A DNA stretch of 64,000 bases from Ophiodon elongatus (GCA_016806645.1 JACSYO010001636.1:1782001-1846000), one strand, 5' to 3'. Positions 46,201 through 57,589 are shown, counted from the stretch's first letter. A program made the numbers and translations. Notes: a model not told the origin generated them from the sequence alone.

Positions 46201-46573
46201 CAACAAAAGTACTTGGTTAGGTATAGTCAACAAAAGTACTTGGTTAGGTATAGTCAACAAAAGTACTTGGTTAGGTTTAGTCAACAAAAGTACTTGGTTA
46301 GGTATAGTCAACAAAAGTACTTGGTTAGGTTTAGACAACAAAAGTACTTGGTTAGGTATAGTCAACAAAAGTACTTGGTTAGGTTTAGTCAACAAAAATA
46401 CTTGTTTATGTTTAGACAACAAAAGTACTTGGTTAGGTTTAGTCAACAAAAGTACTTGGTTAGGTTTAGTCAACAAAAGTACTTGGTTAGGTTTAGTTAA
46501 CAAAAGTACTTGGTTAGGTTTAGTCAACAAAAGTACTTGGTTAGGTATAGTCAACAAAAGTACTTGGTTAGGT
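46201..46573 (+). repeat. 27-bp minisatellite, 13 full copies plus a partial
   Basis: The unit is CAACAAAAGTACTTGGTTAGG plus TWTAGT, 27 bp, repeated from 46201 to 46551 with a partial copy to about 46573. Most units differ only by A/T in TATAGT versus TTTAGT. One unit (46390-46416) has three more changes. Because 27 is a multiple of three and no unit has a stop in two of the frames, open frames arise on both strands (46198-46500 +, 46129-46557 -). They are artefacts. Confidence 0.97.
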
Positions 46574-46800
46574 TAAGGAAAATATTGTGGTTTGGGTTCA
46601 AATGGGTTCAAAAAAGTTTGTAACATTCAATAATTACGCTTGTTATGTAACTTACATATGCGGCCTTAGTTAAGTATGTAAGTTACCTATCAAAAGTAAA
46701 CTAACATGAGTCACCATTGACTTGGTTTCACTCGGGACTCAAACAGCAGTCTCCTGGGTTAAAGTCTGTGTTTGTTTGACCCATCCCTCCACCCTGACCA
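46574..46800 (+). repeat. dispersed repeat family A, 3' part
   Basis: 'GGAAAATATTGTGGTTTGGG', then 'TTGACTTGGTTTCAC', CAAACAGCAGTCTCCTGGG and TTTGACCCATCCCTCCACCC. The same order appears at 48.81-49.44 kb once the hAT insertion there is ignored, and reversed at 1.2-1.36 kb. The end 'GACCCATCCCTCCACC' is also seen reversed near 4.08 kb. Confidence 0.75.
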
Positions 46801-47300
46801 CCACCAAGAAGACTGGCTCGCTCTTTATTTTCCGTCAGGTTGCTCTGAGCGACGCCTCGGTGCGTCGGTATCAGGCGCCGAGGGGCCACTGACGAGGCGC
46901 CGGTTGTTTGACGAGCTGGGAGTGAGAAGGGGTCGGTTCAGTCGTCAGACAAATGAGCAGCAGCCAACAGCTACAGGAAAGGCTGAGATGAAAGCAGCAC
47001 AAACAGCATTGCTGATTTTCTTGTGGGAAGGTGGAATTTATGAAGACGGTTCACAGGTGTGAGAGGTGAAAACCCAACCGCCCGAGAGCCTAATGATCTG
47101 AGGGGGCCTTGAAGTCATCCTTAGGGAACCCAAATAAAGGGGAGCGGGAGAGGACCACACCAAAATAAGACACGGTGGTCACACTGAGCCGGGAAGAGTT
47201 TTCCTTTCAATAATGCAAGAGCTGATGAGGTTTGATCATTGGAAAGGAAGGGGAGACTGGTCCGAGTCTGCAGACACGCTCAGTATTATAAGTTTGATAG
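46801..47300. other. unique sequence
   Basis: The open frame 46772-47062 starts inside family A and continues through a CG-rich patch (GACGCCTCGGTGCGTCGG ... GACGAGGCGCCGG). It has no recognised domain, and I do not call a gene. Confidence 0.4.
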
Positions 47301-48240
47301 TGTCTTACCTCCCTTTACTCTGGTTGCTATGATCACTACCTTTAGTTTGATTAGCAGAATGATTGCAGTGATTAAACTTGGACAAATGCTCCAAGTGTGA
47401 GTGCTTGGCTAAATGTCTAATTTGCCTCATTGCATTGAAGTTTTGTTGATGAAAACGAGGGGAACTATTCAGAACGTGTCAAAGTGTAATTAAAAAACAA
47501 AACCCAGGTCAGAGCCATTCTTTTTATGACGGCTTTTAAGAGAAACATTTGAAAGACCGCTCAGTTAAGGTGAAGGTCTAAGCATCAGTATCAGCATTTA
47601 ATAGAAATGCTTCCAAAGAAAAGCAGAGAGCAGAGAAGGCTATGCTTAGGGAGAGATAAACAGTGCCGGGGAATAATACCGGGCTTTTTCATCCTTCCAC
47701 TATTATAGACCCAATGAAAGGTGAGTCTTAATTACACCTGCAGTAATGTCCTACATATAGTGAATGAGCTTGGACCACACATCATTTTGAAGGACAAAGT
47801 ATTTTTTTTTTTTTTTTTTTTGCACGGTGTAATCATAAAATTCCCAATGTCTATTAAAATGAAGCAGCTTATTATGACCCAATTGGCAAGAGCTTGCTGA
47901 TGATGAGAATGTCTTTAAAATGACTATTCCCTGTTTATGTTTATTTCAGCACAAACCCTTAAGTCTCGCTTTACTTTTATTTCCTCTTTTTCGCCAGCCT
48001 GCATTTTGAATTTTATTGTGTCGTAGTGATTTCCCCCGAAGTGACATTCTGATAAGAGCAGAACAGATGGAAATCTCGGATTGTCCTGGCAAAATTCATC
48101 ATGAAAAATGCATCAGACACCTGTGTAATTTGCCTAATCATCTTTTCCTAATAAGCTCCCGCCATTAATTATGCACGACTTCAACAATGCAATCAAGATA
48201 AAAGTAAATCTGATGACTTAATACCCTTCAAAATAATTAC
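47300..48240. promoter_or_regulatory. candidate CNE block, best at 47.86-48.23 kb
   Basis: 'GAAGCAGCTTATTATGACCC', 'CCTGTTTATGTTTATTTCAG' (fork-head-like core), 'CCTAATCATCTTTTCCTAAT', 'CGCCATTAATTATGCACG' and CAACAATGCAATCAAG cluster in repeat-free sequence. A 20-bp poly-T at 47802-47821 interrupts the block. Role inferred from composition. Confidence 0.4.
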
Positions 48241-48777
48241 CCCCCACCCCCCACCCCCAGCCCACACCCATCTCTGGGGCAGCTTTCCTTTTGATATGTT
48301 CCTCCCCTCCTCCTGGATTTTAATTGGGATTAGAGAACAGGAAATACCAAACATGGCCTCTCTCTGCTTCAGTGTAGATAAAGTAAGGCTGACTTGGAGC
48401 CTCGGCTTCCTTTAGTAACCACAAACATGTCCTTGCATTTTTGTATTAAGCTCTTTGTTCATTTTAAATGTGTCATTACCTTATTGCGTGGTAAGTATCC
48501 AATGTAATGACATTCTATTGGTGGTGGTATTTTTTGTGACTTTGCACAGCCGTCACATTTTGTCAGTGTTCATTTAAAAATTGCTTCTTTTACATTTACT
48601 CTCTAACAATAATTCCCATTTCTGTGTGGGGTTAGTAATGTGCTCCAAATTAATTAATCACGTAGCCTTGTTGGATGATGGTGATATGTATAATTTTAAT
48701 TTTCAGTGGTAGTCGTGGAAAGGATCAACATATCTTCATACATACAAAGGTTTGAAATATTTAAACGGTTATGATAT
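48241..48777. other. unique AT-rich sequence
   Basis: C-rich run at 48241-48262, then AT-rich DNA with 'CAAATTAATTAATCACG' near 48648. No gene. Confidence 0.4.
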
Positions 48778-48835
48778 TTGACAAAAAAGTTATTTCTCCT
48801 TTTTTCGTGCGTTTAGGAAAATATTTTGGTTTGGG
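48778..48835 (+). repeat. family A, left part of interrupted copy
   Basis: 'TTTAGGAAAATATTTTGGTTTGGG'-type sequence (ending at 48835) matches 46572-46595. It is separated from its continuation at 49283 by a 447-bp insertion. Confidence 0.75.
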
Positions 48836-49282
48836 CAGGGTCGGCTGACCTCCCTGTGAGCCCTCGGCTAAATTCTGCCGAGGGCTCACAGGGATATATA
48901 ATATCTGACCGGTGAGCCATAGAAACCATTTGCCGTTGCCACACAGTTGCACCTGACACCCCAGTGCTCCCACTACAATCCTCCCTCCTCCCATCAGTCA
49001 GTCTAAGGATACGTAGACCTACACAGAACAGAATGAGGTACAAACAAACATTTATACAATAGAATATTTTCTACTGAGTTTTAAGATGAGTGAATATTAG
49101 CATTAACAATTAATATAAATAAATGAATGTAATTCATATAAATAAAAAAATATAACACTGTGCTTTGGCTCTGCTGGATGTGGATCAGCTCAGTCTGTGC
49201 CATAATTCAGGCGCTGTTGGGGGCCCTCTGGTTGACACGTGGCCCTAAGCAGCCACTTTAACTTGTGCCTTGAGTCAGCTCT
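48836..49282. mobile_element. hAT-type non-autonomous transposon, about 447 bp
   Basis: The left end is CAGGGTCGGCTGAC. The right end, reversed, is CAGAGCTGACTCAAGG (counting the shared G at 49283), followed inward by GGCTGCTTAGGGCC. CAGGG-type termini and the 'TGCTTAGGGCC' subterminal phrase fit a teleost hAT element. The 8-bp GGTTTGGG occurs immediately on both sides (48828-48835 and 49283-49290), as expected for hAT target duplication, with one G shared between the right end and the repeat. No transposase is encoded. The frames 48761-48994 and 48813-49043 are incidental. Confidence 0.75.
48852..48893. repeat. perfect 17-bp inverted repeat, 8-nt loop
   Basis: Left arm CCCTGTGAGCCCTCGGC (48852-48868), loop TAAATTCT, right arm GCCGAGGGCTCACAGGG (48877-48893). 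All 17 pairs match and are GC-rich. It lies just inside the left end of the hAT-type element. It could be a subterminal transposase-related structure or a later inverted duplication. Confidence 0.97.
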
Positions 49283-49480
49283 GGTTTGGGTTAAAATACA
49301 TATGTTTGCTTATGTACGTGGCGTAAGTACTCAATTTGCATAACAAAAAGCATTGTGAAATAAGACAACGTTGACTTTTGGTGTCTGGCGGGAACAATGG
49401 TCTCCTGGGTGAAAGTCTCGTGTCCTGTGTTTGGTATTCTGTTTCTGGGTGGGTTTTGTGTGCTGTATGAGCGCTCAGGG
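49283..49480 (+). repeat. family A, right part of interrupted copy
   Basis: 'GGTTTGGGTTAAAATACATA', 'GTTGACTTTTGGTGTC', GGGAACAATGGTCTCCTGGG and 'TGAAAGTCTCGTGTCC' parallel 46588-46770. Joining the sequence across the insertion restores the family A order. Confidence 0.75.
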
Positions 49481-49834
49481 ACACCGCATGGATGTCAGGG
49501 GCGATCTTTTCAAATGCCAAAAACAACACGTGTACGTTTCCCTGACAAAGACTTGTTGTGGCCGTGTGAATTATGCCTCCTGTCTGCCTGAACTAAAGGA
49601 GGACGTAGCGTGACACTGGTCTAGAGCTTTGAAACCTCAAATGGGTGGAGTTTCTGGTGGATGGAGGGGTTACCAAAGTGCTTGACTGCAAACACTTTCT
49701 CATTTCCTACAGTCAGTGTAAGTTTCTGTTAAGCATGAGCACCATCATTCCTTAAAGTTACCGGTTAAGAAACAAATATGACTATTTCTATAGTTCTATA
49801 GTTATTCTTAATGGTTGTATGTGTTTGCTGCGGT
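49481..49834. other. intergenic, possibly family A extension
   Basis: 'CAAAAACAACACGTGTACG' and TGCCTCCTGTCTGCCTGAAC may belong to the repeat's 3' region. No gene. Confidence 0.35.
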
Positions 49835-49995
49835 GCTGGAAGGAAGGAAGGAAGGGAGGCACGGTAAAACCAGAACCAGGACTGCGTGGGGCAGACTGTC
49901 AGACCCTGCTGCAGTAAAATGAGCAGTTGTCCATAAATCCGGTGCTCAGAAACACTACCGCATTTAACACAAAATGAAAGCTCCTCGTATCAACT
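49835..49995 (+). repeat. dispersed repeat family B, copy 3
   Basis: A short (GGAA)n run at 49840-49856, 'AGGGAGGCACGGTAAAACC', 'AGAACCAGGACTGCG', 'CCTGCTGCAGTAAAATGAG', 'GGTGCTCAGAAACACTACCG' and AACACAAAATGAAAGCTCC, in the order of 38.54-38.70 kb. The segment between ACTACC and AACACAAAATG is shorter here. A poly-T follows at 50017-50034. Confidence 0.75.
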
Positions 49996-51400
49996 TTAAG
50001 GACAATGTTTTGTGGGTTTTTTTTTTTTTTTTTTGTGGCGTATTTTCCAATTAATACAGCTTTTTACTTCTCTACCATTAGAAATGATTTGATAACTTTA
50101 TTCACTTGCAACTTGTGACTGATGAGACCTGCTCAGGTTGGGGTTGTGCAAAGCTCTGCTGGGATTAGTCCCTCATTAAAACTTGTTCTTCCAATGTTTC
50201 AAGATCCAGATGTGATTTAACACACTTGATTTACACTCATCCACATATCTCCTCCTTTGGCCAGATCATATGTGTTTCTCAAAGTCAAGGATGCTTCCTT
50301 GGTAGCACGGGTCCTCCCAAGTCAGGTCAGAGCACACATTAGAGCCGTCTAGCAAATGTGCCGGTGTACAGAAGAAATGGAGGTGAGAGGAATAATTCAG
50401 TACATTACAATCTCTAGTAGGAATATTGGTTTTGCGTTCCTCAAAACAACATACTCAGATTCAAAACATGTAGGCCGATTAAAAAAAACATAAATTCAAC
50501 AGGGATTTTTACAGTTATTTAAATTTGTAAACATACAAAACATACAATTCATATTTTCTCCTCAAAGTCAACTGTCTCCATTTTTGTCTCAAGTCTCAGG
50601 CCTCAATAACATCCTCATAACACCCTCTGAATGTTGCAGTTTAAAACGTTATGTCTTGGTTCACATTTCACCTCATAGGAGCGTTATTTAAAATGTTGTG
50701 TGACATTCATTCACATGCGTGGCATTCGTCTGTCTTTAGACCGTTAGCAGTAAAGAGAAGAGAGAAGAAAAGAAAAACGTCATTTCCCGCGTCGTGTGTG
50801 GTCTTCTTTTGAGGTGCTGTTGACAGTCGTGTTTTCAGCTTCTGTGAGCGTGCACAAAGCCAGAGCCCTGGCGCTGGCTAACCTAAATGGGTTGCAGCCG
50901 TCATTCATTTCACTAATTACACCTGTGCACTTCCTGCTCTCACCAGTCAAAATGTCTGCCGGCAAACGGGTCCATTTGAAGGTGGAAAAACGCGAGGCTT
51001 ACCGCACTGACTTTTTTTTCATTGTTACTTGGCAACCACCAAATGAGTGCTAACTTTAGCACAAAGCATGAACCACACACACACCTAATAGTTAACAGAT
51101 CAAATCAATGAAAACAACACAAATCTCAAGTACAGCACTAATTTGCTTCCAGACCTTTAAGGCAGGAGCATCTGAGGAAATGTTGACTGGCAGAGACATG
51201 GGGCACCATGCTGCCATGTGAAGGAAGCAGCAGATCTGCACCACGCAAGTGATGCACTGCTCTTAATGGGGGCTTTTACTTTGTTAATTTGGCGACAGCT
51301 GAAGTGTTAATCAATGCTGTTGCTGTGGCGACTGAGCAAACAGCAAAGCCGAGTCCCTGTTAATTGCGCTTCAGTGTTTCTGACACGTGTTTCTGACACA
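49996..51400. other. intergenic, nothing recognised
   Basis: No firm gene. The pair of frames at 50780-50965 (-) and 50796-51053 (+) overlap each other and show no domain. Confidence 0.4.
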
Positions 51401-51401
51401 T

Positions 51402-51405
<4 letters not shown>

Positions 51406-51442
<37 letters not shown>

Positions 51443-51492
51443 ATCATCTTCACATTAATGTGTTATAAATGTGTTATAAATGTGTTATAAAT
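51406..51492. repeat. (GA)n microsatellite and 11-bp triplicate
   Basis: GA dinucleotides at 51406-51438, then three perfect copies of GTGTTATAAAT at 51460-51492. Confidence 0.93.
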
Positions 51493-52100
51493 GTGTCAGT
51501 CATGCAGAGTGTTTGGTTGGACACAATAGCTGCTCATTGCTCTGATATTTTGTAGCCACTTTGTCTGCCAGAGACCAGGCTGGCCCTGCAGCCCGACTCC
51601 TCCTGTGGCCCTGAAAGCACATGGTTGACCATCCATCAGTCGGGTTATGCTTATTTAAATGTGTAAATTGGTTTGTGCATGACGCAATAAATCATCATTA
51701 CAACTAACATGATGAAGCCCTAAGTGAGGAGTGAGATCTTCAGATGGATATCCGTCTCCTGTCTGTGTGTTCAGCACGGAGCTGGAGTGCTTAGCCTAGC
51801 TTAGCATAAAGACTCGAAGCAGGTGGAAACAGCTAGCGTGGCCCTTGATAGAGTGCACCGTAGAGAATTCCTGAACTAATTTAATGTACTTTGATTTACT
51901 AAAGCCTCTTTCTCCGACCAAACATGTTTATAGAATGCTAATTTATGTGGAATATGAAGAATGCTACAAAGCTGTTCAGAAAATGTAGAGGTTGTATGTA
52001 AAAAAAAAACAAAAAAAAAATCAATAGGAAGTTTTAATGGGTTTTACGTGGGTAATGATAGAGGAGGTTAAGAGGCTAGGGCGCGGGTTAATGGCACTAT
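51493..52100. other. intergenic with GCTTAGCATAAAG repeat scrap
   Basis: CTTAGCCTAGCTTAGCATAA then 'AGACTCGAAGCAGG' and GGAAACAGCTAGC near 51788-51840 is a familiar short teleost repeat. An A-rich run lies at 51999-52020. Confidence 0.45.
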
Positions 52101-52720
52101 CAGGACATAGACCAAGTTAAGTGCAAAGGAAAGGTCTACCACCAGAGGTTAATTAACCTTTCTAAACCCAAGGTGTCTGAATGCACATACATATTGAATG
52201 GAAGCTGCCACAAAAAGCCTGTAGGTCACGGCTAATACATTCTGCAAGTTACAATTAAAACATCATCAGACTAACACCTGATCTCCATTTAAGAGCCATT
52301 TATGCAGCTGCAATTCAGGAGGCAATTTATTACAGTCAAAAGCCGTCTGAATGGAGGGCAGTTAGGTTAGCAGATATGTAATTTCAGTCAACGCAAAAGC
52401 AGTGATTGGGAAGGAAAGGCCACTAAAGCAAGCGGTAACGCATTTACTGCATCTACCACTTCCTCCTTCTTTATGTTGATGAATACAGGGTGACAGAACA
52501 TGGAGATAAGTTAGATGACGGGGACACAAAAGTCCTCCGGAGGCTTTTTAGCACTGCACTCTGAATGCTTGTGTTAAAACAAGGCACGTTTTATGTCGAG
52601 GTAGCCTTGTTTTACCTGTTAATAATCATTATGTCCACAGTTAGCTTTCCACTGAAAATGTTCTGTAATCAAGGGGATTAGAGCGAGATGTCTCCTGGAG
52701 AAATGTACACATGTAAGTGG
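52100..52720. promoter_or_regulatory. candidate non-coding conserved block
   Basis: Repeat-free with 'GAGGTTAATTAACC' (perfect GGTTAATTAACC palindrome, HNF1-like, near 52146), 'ACAGTCAAAAGCCG' and 'TTAATAATCATTATG'. Weak evidence, composition only. Confidence 0.25.
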
Positions 52721-53317
52721 GTTTCTCATCAGCTTTTTCCATGTATTTATGTGCAGGAAGCATACTTATACAAATAGAAATACAAAAATATTGCTGTGAC
52801 AGCAGAGCAGACAGATTAAAGGAAAGAAATGCATTCTGGTACTCAATAGTGTATTCCAATTGCCCCTTCACTAAGCCCGCCCCCTGCTGCTACAGTGTCA
52901 AGATGTCAGAGCTATCATGGAGCTCACACTGTCACTAACTGCACTCCCTGAAAAGATGTTATTATATTCATTTTTGGAAAAACAAAAAAAGTTGATTTCA
53001 GAGAGAAGCAGACAGAAGGTTCTACAATATGAGATGGAAGGATACATCCAGGATGTCAAACTGATTCAGTGACTAACACAGGTTAAAATGATAACAAATA
53101 AAATAGAAGCTAAAGCCTACAGATCACAGTGTGAAAGTGAACCAGTGATCAAGACAGAAGATGAAATTAACACAAGAACTGCAGGGGGCTGTATTCCTAA
53201 AACTGCCAACAGGTCAAATTTATTAGAATGCAAGATTTATTTATTCTACGTATCCTCATACAACGGTTCTTATGATAGCTTATGAAAAAGTTACTATTAA
53301 TTTGTTGTGCCATTTTA
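52721..53317. other. intergenic, nothing recognised
   Basis: Short frames at 52717-52938 and 53088-53285 without domains. Confidence 0.4.
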
Positions 53318-53440
53318 TCACGAAAGTCCAGCAACACAGGTCAATTTCCGCTCGTTACATGCATACAGTATTTTTCTATTAGTATTTGTCTTCACAGGAA
53401 ACAACTTGGTTAGGTTGAGGTAACAAAACCTAAAAAGAAA
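53318..53440 (+). repeat. family A fragment without array expansion
   Basis: 'GCTCGTTACATGCATACAG' then TTCACAGGAAACAACTTGG and TTAGGTTGAGGTAACAAAAC parallels 46110-46230, but holds only about one 27-bp-like unit where the 46.2 kb copy has nearly fourteen. Confidence 0.6.
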
Positions 53441-54480
53441 CCTCTTTCTCTTGTCAATAGGTAAGGTCAGCCTATGATTTATGACAGTAGTAGACCAAAT
53501 CTGGCAATGTTTAACAATGAGGGGCGCTACATAACACACTTTTAGGAAAAGTGACTGACTGGATGAATATTTCATTGAAACAAAGTTGCATTCAACAGTA
53601 AAACAGCTGAGGGGGAAATTTGTTGGCGGTTCTAGTGTGAAAGAACCACAGTGTTCCTGTAAAGCCGTTTGGTCTTTATTCACTGTTACAATCAATAAAA
53701 AGCAAAAGCAGCATGTGTAGACATTCAGTAGCTAGCATAGCATAGAAGTGCTAATGCTAGTTAATGATGTGCTAACGTGCTGTGCTAATTTTAGCTCCAC
53801 AGGTCTTGACATAGACACCTTCCAACCTCTCCGGGTAACGGGTATCTTTATTTCACAACAGTTAACCAGGACGAGCTCCAAATCCACTCAACCCGCCTGA
53901 ACATGAGGAACATCTGAAACCATTGATGAGAGTCAATAGCTTTTGATTGTTGAACACTGGTCAGAGCTGGCCAATGCTAAGCTAGGATTGGACAGTCTGC
54001 TTTTTGGGGGGCGGGATTTAGAGAACGGTACATTGAGAAAACAATCTCAGTACAATGTCCATTTAGCTCTTTTAGAGATTTAGAATTTTTTGAAATAAGG
54101 CAGCCTAAAATTACAAAATTTCAGTGATTTGTGAGTGGGTCGTATACATTCGAGAGTGGCCCTATATTTAGTGGCCAGATATATACAAACCTAGCGTAGT
54201 AGTAACGTTACACTAGCGAGAAGTTATAAGCATACAAATCACTAGAGGCTTACTACGTTATACAGAACCTAAAATACCATTACACAGACTCAGAGTTATT
54301 AGTGAGTTTTAAAATGGAAGCTTTTTTTGATCAGTCCAGTGGAAGTCAACACAATTAATAGCTTGCCGCCATAGAGGCCTTCGGTGTTTGGGTATAACGT
54401 GTGACTGTGTTAACTGGTGACTCAACGCGTCGTGGCTGCTTATAGGGACGGCAGCTGTTGAAAACACAAACAGAACATGT
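53441..54480. other. intergenic with GCTAA-type repeat scrap
   Basis: 'GCTAGCATAGCATAG' and GTGCTAACGTGCTGTGCTAA near 53732-53790 are short-motif repeats. The minus frame at 53318-53695 overlaps family A and is not protein-like. Confidence 0.4.
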
Positions 54481-54489
54481 AGGTGTCCT

Positions 54490-54580
54490 ATTTCCAAATA
54501 CAAAACTTTATTATCTACGCCAACCATTCACGCAAGTTGCTACGAGCAGCCGCGGACGCATTCAGCCGAAAGACACAAGT
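54490..54580 (+). repeat. dispersed repeat family G, copy 2
   Basis: 'TTATCTACGCCAACC' followed by GCAGCCGCGGACGCATTCAG parallels 1736-1785. Confidence 0.4.
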
Positions 54581-54993
54581 GAACACGGTCGCTCGTTAAA
54601 CTGAAACACTCGTTGCTCTGAAATGCTGGTGATCCTGTTGGAATTCTGTTTAGTTCGCTGTTGGAATATCGATTCTGAGAGCCGAACATGCAACAACCAG
54701 ACGTTTTGATACTGGTAAGAGTTTTAAAAGTTTGCTGACTCGTCTGGATGGCGGGGACAAAACCACACTTCTCTTGCCAACACGCTCTCGCGTACTTTTG
54801 ATGACATCAGATGACAATAGATCGATATTTTTAACCGCCTAGTAAATGAGACCGGGCTGGCTTTTTCCAGAGCAGAGTGATTGAATTCCATGTAGCAGTA
54901 GGTATACCTGTAGTTAGTCACAGCCAGGCTCCATGCTGCTTTACTCAGTGGCTAATATGGCCCTCAAGCTATGAAAGAAGTCAAAATGAGATG
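54581..54993. other. intergenic, nothing recognised
   Basis: No feature that I can support. Confidence 0.4.
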
Positions 54994-55300
54994 CACACAC
55001 ACACACACGCACACACATACACACACACAAAGTAACATTATCAAACGCGGCTTCTTCTTTCAACCAGCCAGTACAGCGGGCTCTGCCGTTCCCTCAGTGA
55101 CTGGTATCCCTGTCGACGCCTCCATGTCGGGGAGTTCCCCACGGACAAACACCTCCAAAGGGGAAGGTGCGTTGGAAAGCAGTTTTTGTGCATCCTGTCT
55201 CTTGGAAGCTTCCTTGAAAAGGTGTGACGACGAATTGAGGATAGTTTGGGTGGGGGTTCGGGTCTGTAATATATGAAAACTTGTGAGCACTTCCTCTAAC

Positions 55301-55338
<38 letters not shown>

Positions 55339-55473
55339 CCACAAACACCCAATCAAACCCCCCTCTCCCTCCCATGAGTCTGTCGATCTAGACCCTAAAC
55401 AAAGACAACAAAGCAATCCCCACTGGAGAGCGGCCATCTCTGACTGCCTGCAGACTTTCTCCTGCTTCCTTCT

Positions 55474-55541
<68 letters not shown>
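54994..55541. repeat. cluster of three (CA)n microsatellites
   Basis: CA tracts at 54994-55029, 55303-55337 and 55474-55541 within 550 bp. They create the longest open frame of the window (268 codons, 55060-55866 minus, with long Val-Cys runs) and a 167-codon plus-strand frame full of Thr-His. Neither is a gene. A T run at 55620-55634 follows. Confidence 0.95.
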
Positions 55542-55543
<2 letters not shown>

Positions 55544-55639
55544 AACACAACTTCCATTCTCCATGATGTAATGAACCTGCAAGGCTTTCCCTTTTTTCTC
55601 TCCTCGCTCCAGGACCGTTTTTTTTTTTTTTTTTCCAGC

Positions 55640-57580
55640 TGCTCTTTTGATTTACTTTCAGAGAGGAAGTTTTTAGAGTGCGCCCCACCCCTCTCCTTAT
55701 ACCGTGTCTCCCCACCAACTCCCCACCCTCCACCCTGCTTGTATTTAAAGAAGTTTGAGTACATGCCGCACCTCCTCCCTGGATGAGGCCTATTCCCCCG
55801 GCTCACTCTTTCCAAGTAATTGCCCTGTTTTTTTTTCTTCAGCGAGTGCAGATCCCTGCGCCACACCAGTGCGGTGCTTTAATTTGCGGGTAAATAGGTT
55901 TTCTGCTGAGTTTAAAGGCTCTGTGCCCGATGGGGGATTGAGCTTTGGGGAGATGCTCTGAGGCTGAGAGAAACCATTAGGCAGAGAGGGGTGCACCTCC
56001 TGATGTGGTGACCGGACAGGACTCCCCGACAACGACTCGCACTTTGGATTTATTTTTATTTGATGTGGCGTGCTGCCTTTTCAGTGACAAAGTGTGGTCA
56101 GACTTACTGCATATGAATAAAAGACGTTTTGCTGAAACTCTACAAAAATGATATTCACTTTGACTTTGGGCTGGCAAACCCTCCACAAATACCAAACATT
56201 AGCCTCAGCCTACAGCGGAGAGAAGCCAAACGTTTGCTTGTTCTGTCGGGGTGCCAGCTCCTTTTCATATCTGCTCACCTTCATTACAAAATATACTTTT
56301 ATATGGATGATCACAGAATGCCATTTGGAAAGTAAAGGGGAACAACTGTGACCCGAACAGAGCTCCAGCTTTGTCTTTAAGACACGTTGACACCGTGTTT
56401 CTCCCCATTGATATGTGCGAGGTATAACTTCAATGACTCATTTTAGTCAACATAATAAAAACAGAATAATAGAAATTCCTTATTGCCTTGCAGCATGACT
56501 GTCTCTCTTTTGGGTCTTGAACAAAGGCGCTGCATGTGCAATGAGCAGCACAGTTAGACCAACATAGCCTGAGGGGCCAACTCACCTGGCGCATGAAGAC
56601 CATCGACACAGAGAGAATTATAGCTGACAGGATGTAAATGTAGCATAATTAAATATGTGGTATTAACATAAAAAAATAAGTGTGTTCCTTTACATGCGAG
56701 TCTCTAGTTTGAAGTTAATCTGCATTTGTTTCCTTTGCTCTGCTCCAATAACATTGTGAAGTGGGAGGAGTCGTGTTTAGTACGCACCATGAGCTCTTTA
56801 ATAGCACTGCATGAGATGATAGTTCAACATGTCCCACTACTTAAATAATAAGTGCTCTTGCAACATCAACATTGTTCCCAATGTTATAGAAAAGGCAAAA
56901 TAAGCCATATTTATCGTCTCAAATTACCCAAAACCTTTGTGAATAACATTATATTATAAGATTATTCTTCCCTTTTAAAAAGTCGGTCTCATATACAAAG
57001 ACTACTTACCCATGTGCCATCTGGGATGGGGAAAGGGAGAAAGGTATATTTTAAGACTTGAAGGGAAAATAGGAGCCCTTTGTCGGGCAGTTGATGAATG
57101 TCATACGAGGATGAACAAGAATACAATATTTGTTTGCTTATGATCCATGTCCAGTACCACAGATGAATTTAAATGCTGATCATTTTTCAACATAGCTTGC
57201 TATTTATCTTTAGCACAAAAAAAAAATTGAATTGTCATATTGTGGTTACAGAGTAATGTAATTTCTATGTTTCCATAGCTCTTTACCTTCCTGTGACCCC
57301 GGGTCAGACAAGATGACCACACGGGGGCTCAGCAGCCAGCAGGATTCTGCCTTGTCGTCCACATGTGTGTTCACCAGTTCCCCTCTTCTGTCCAACCCCG
57401 TCTTTACCGAGCGCCGTCCTCTGAAAGCAGCACATGCAGCACATGAGATAACATGACTGTAATTGCCTTTTAAATTGACAACCTCTGCTTGAAGAGAATT
57501 CTTCAATTTAAAGGGGGGACTCTATTACTTTCATCTGTGGCCCCCTTAGTGGTACCATTAATGTGCCTGATGTGTAATAA
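55640..57580. other. unique sequence, no gene recognised
   Basis: Open frames at 55755-55961, 56129-56351 and 57246-57506 have no recognisable domains. 56640-56680 and 56930-56990 are AT-rich. Confidence 0.4.
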
Positions 57581-57589
57581 TAAACATGT

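Noticed and set aside
46129..46557. 142-codon repetitive protein on the minus strand (and 100 codons on the plus strand)
   Set aside because: Both are direct translations of the 27-bp minisatellite. Openness follows from unit length divisible by three, not from selection.
55060..55866. 268-codon minus-strand open frame
   Set aside because: It is carried by two CA microsatellites, giving long Val-Cys runs. There is no domain, and a competing plus-strand frame covers the same DNA.
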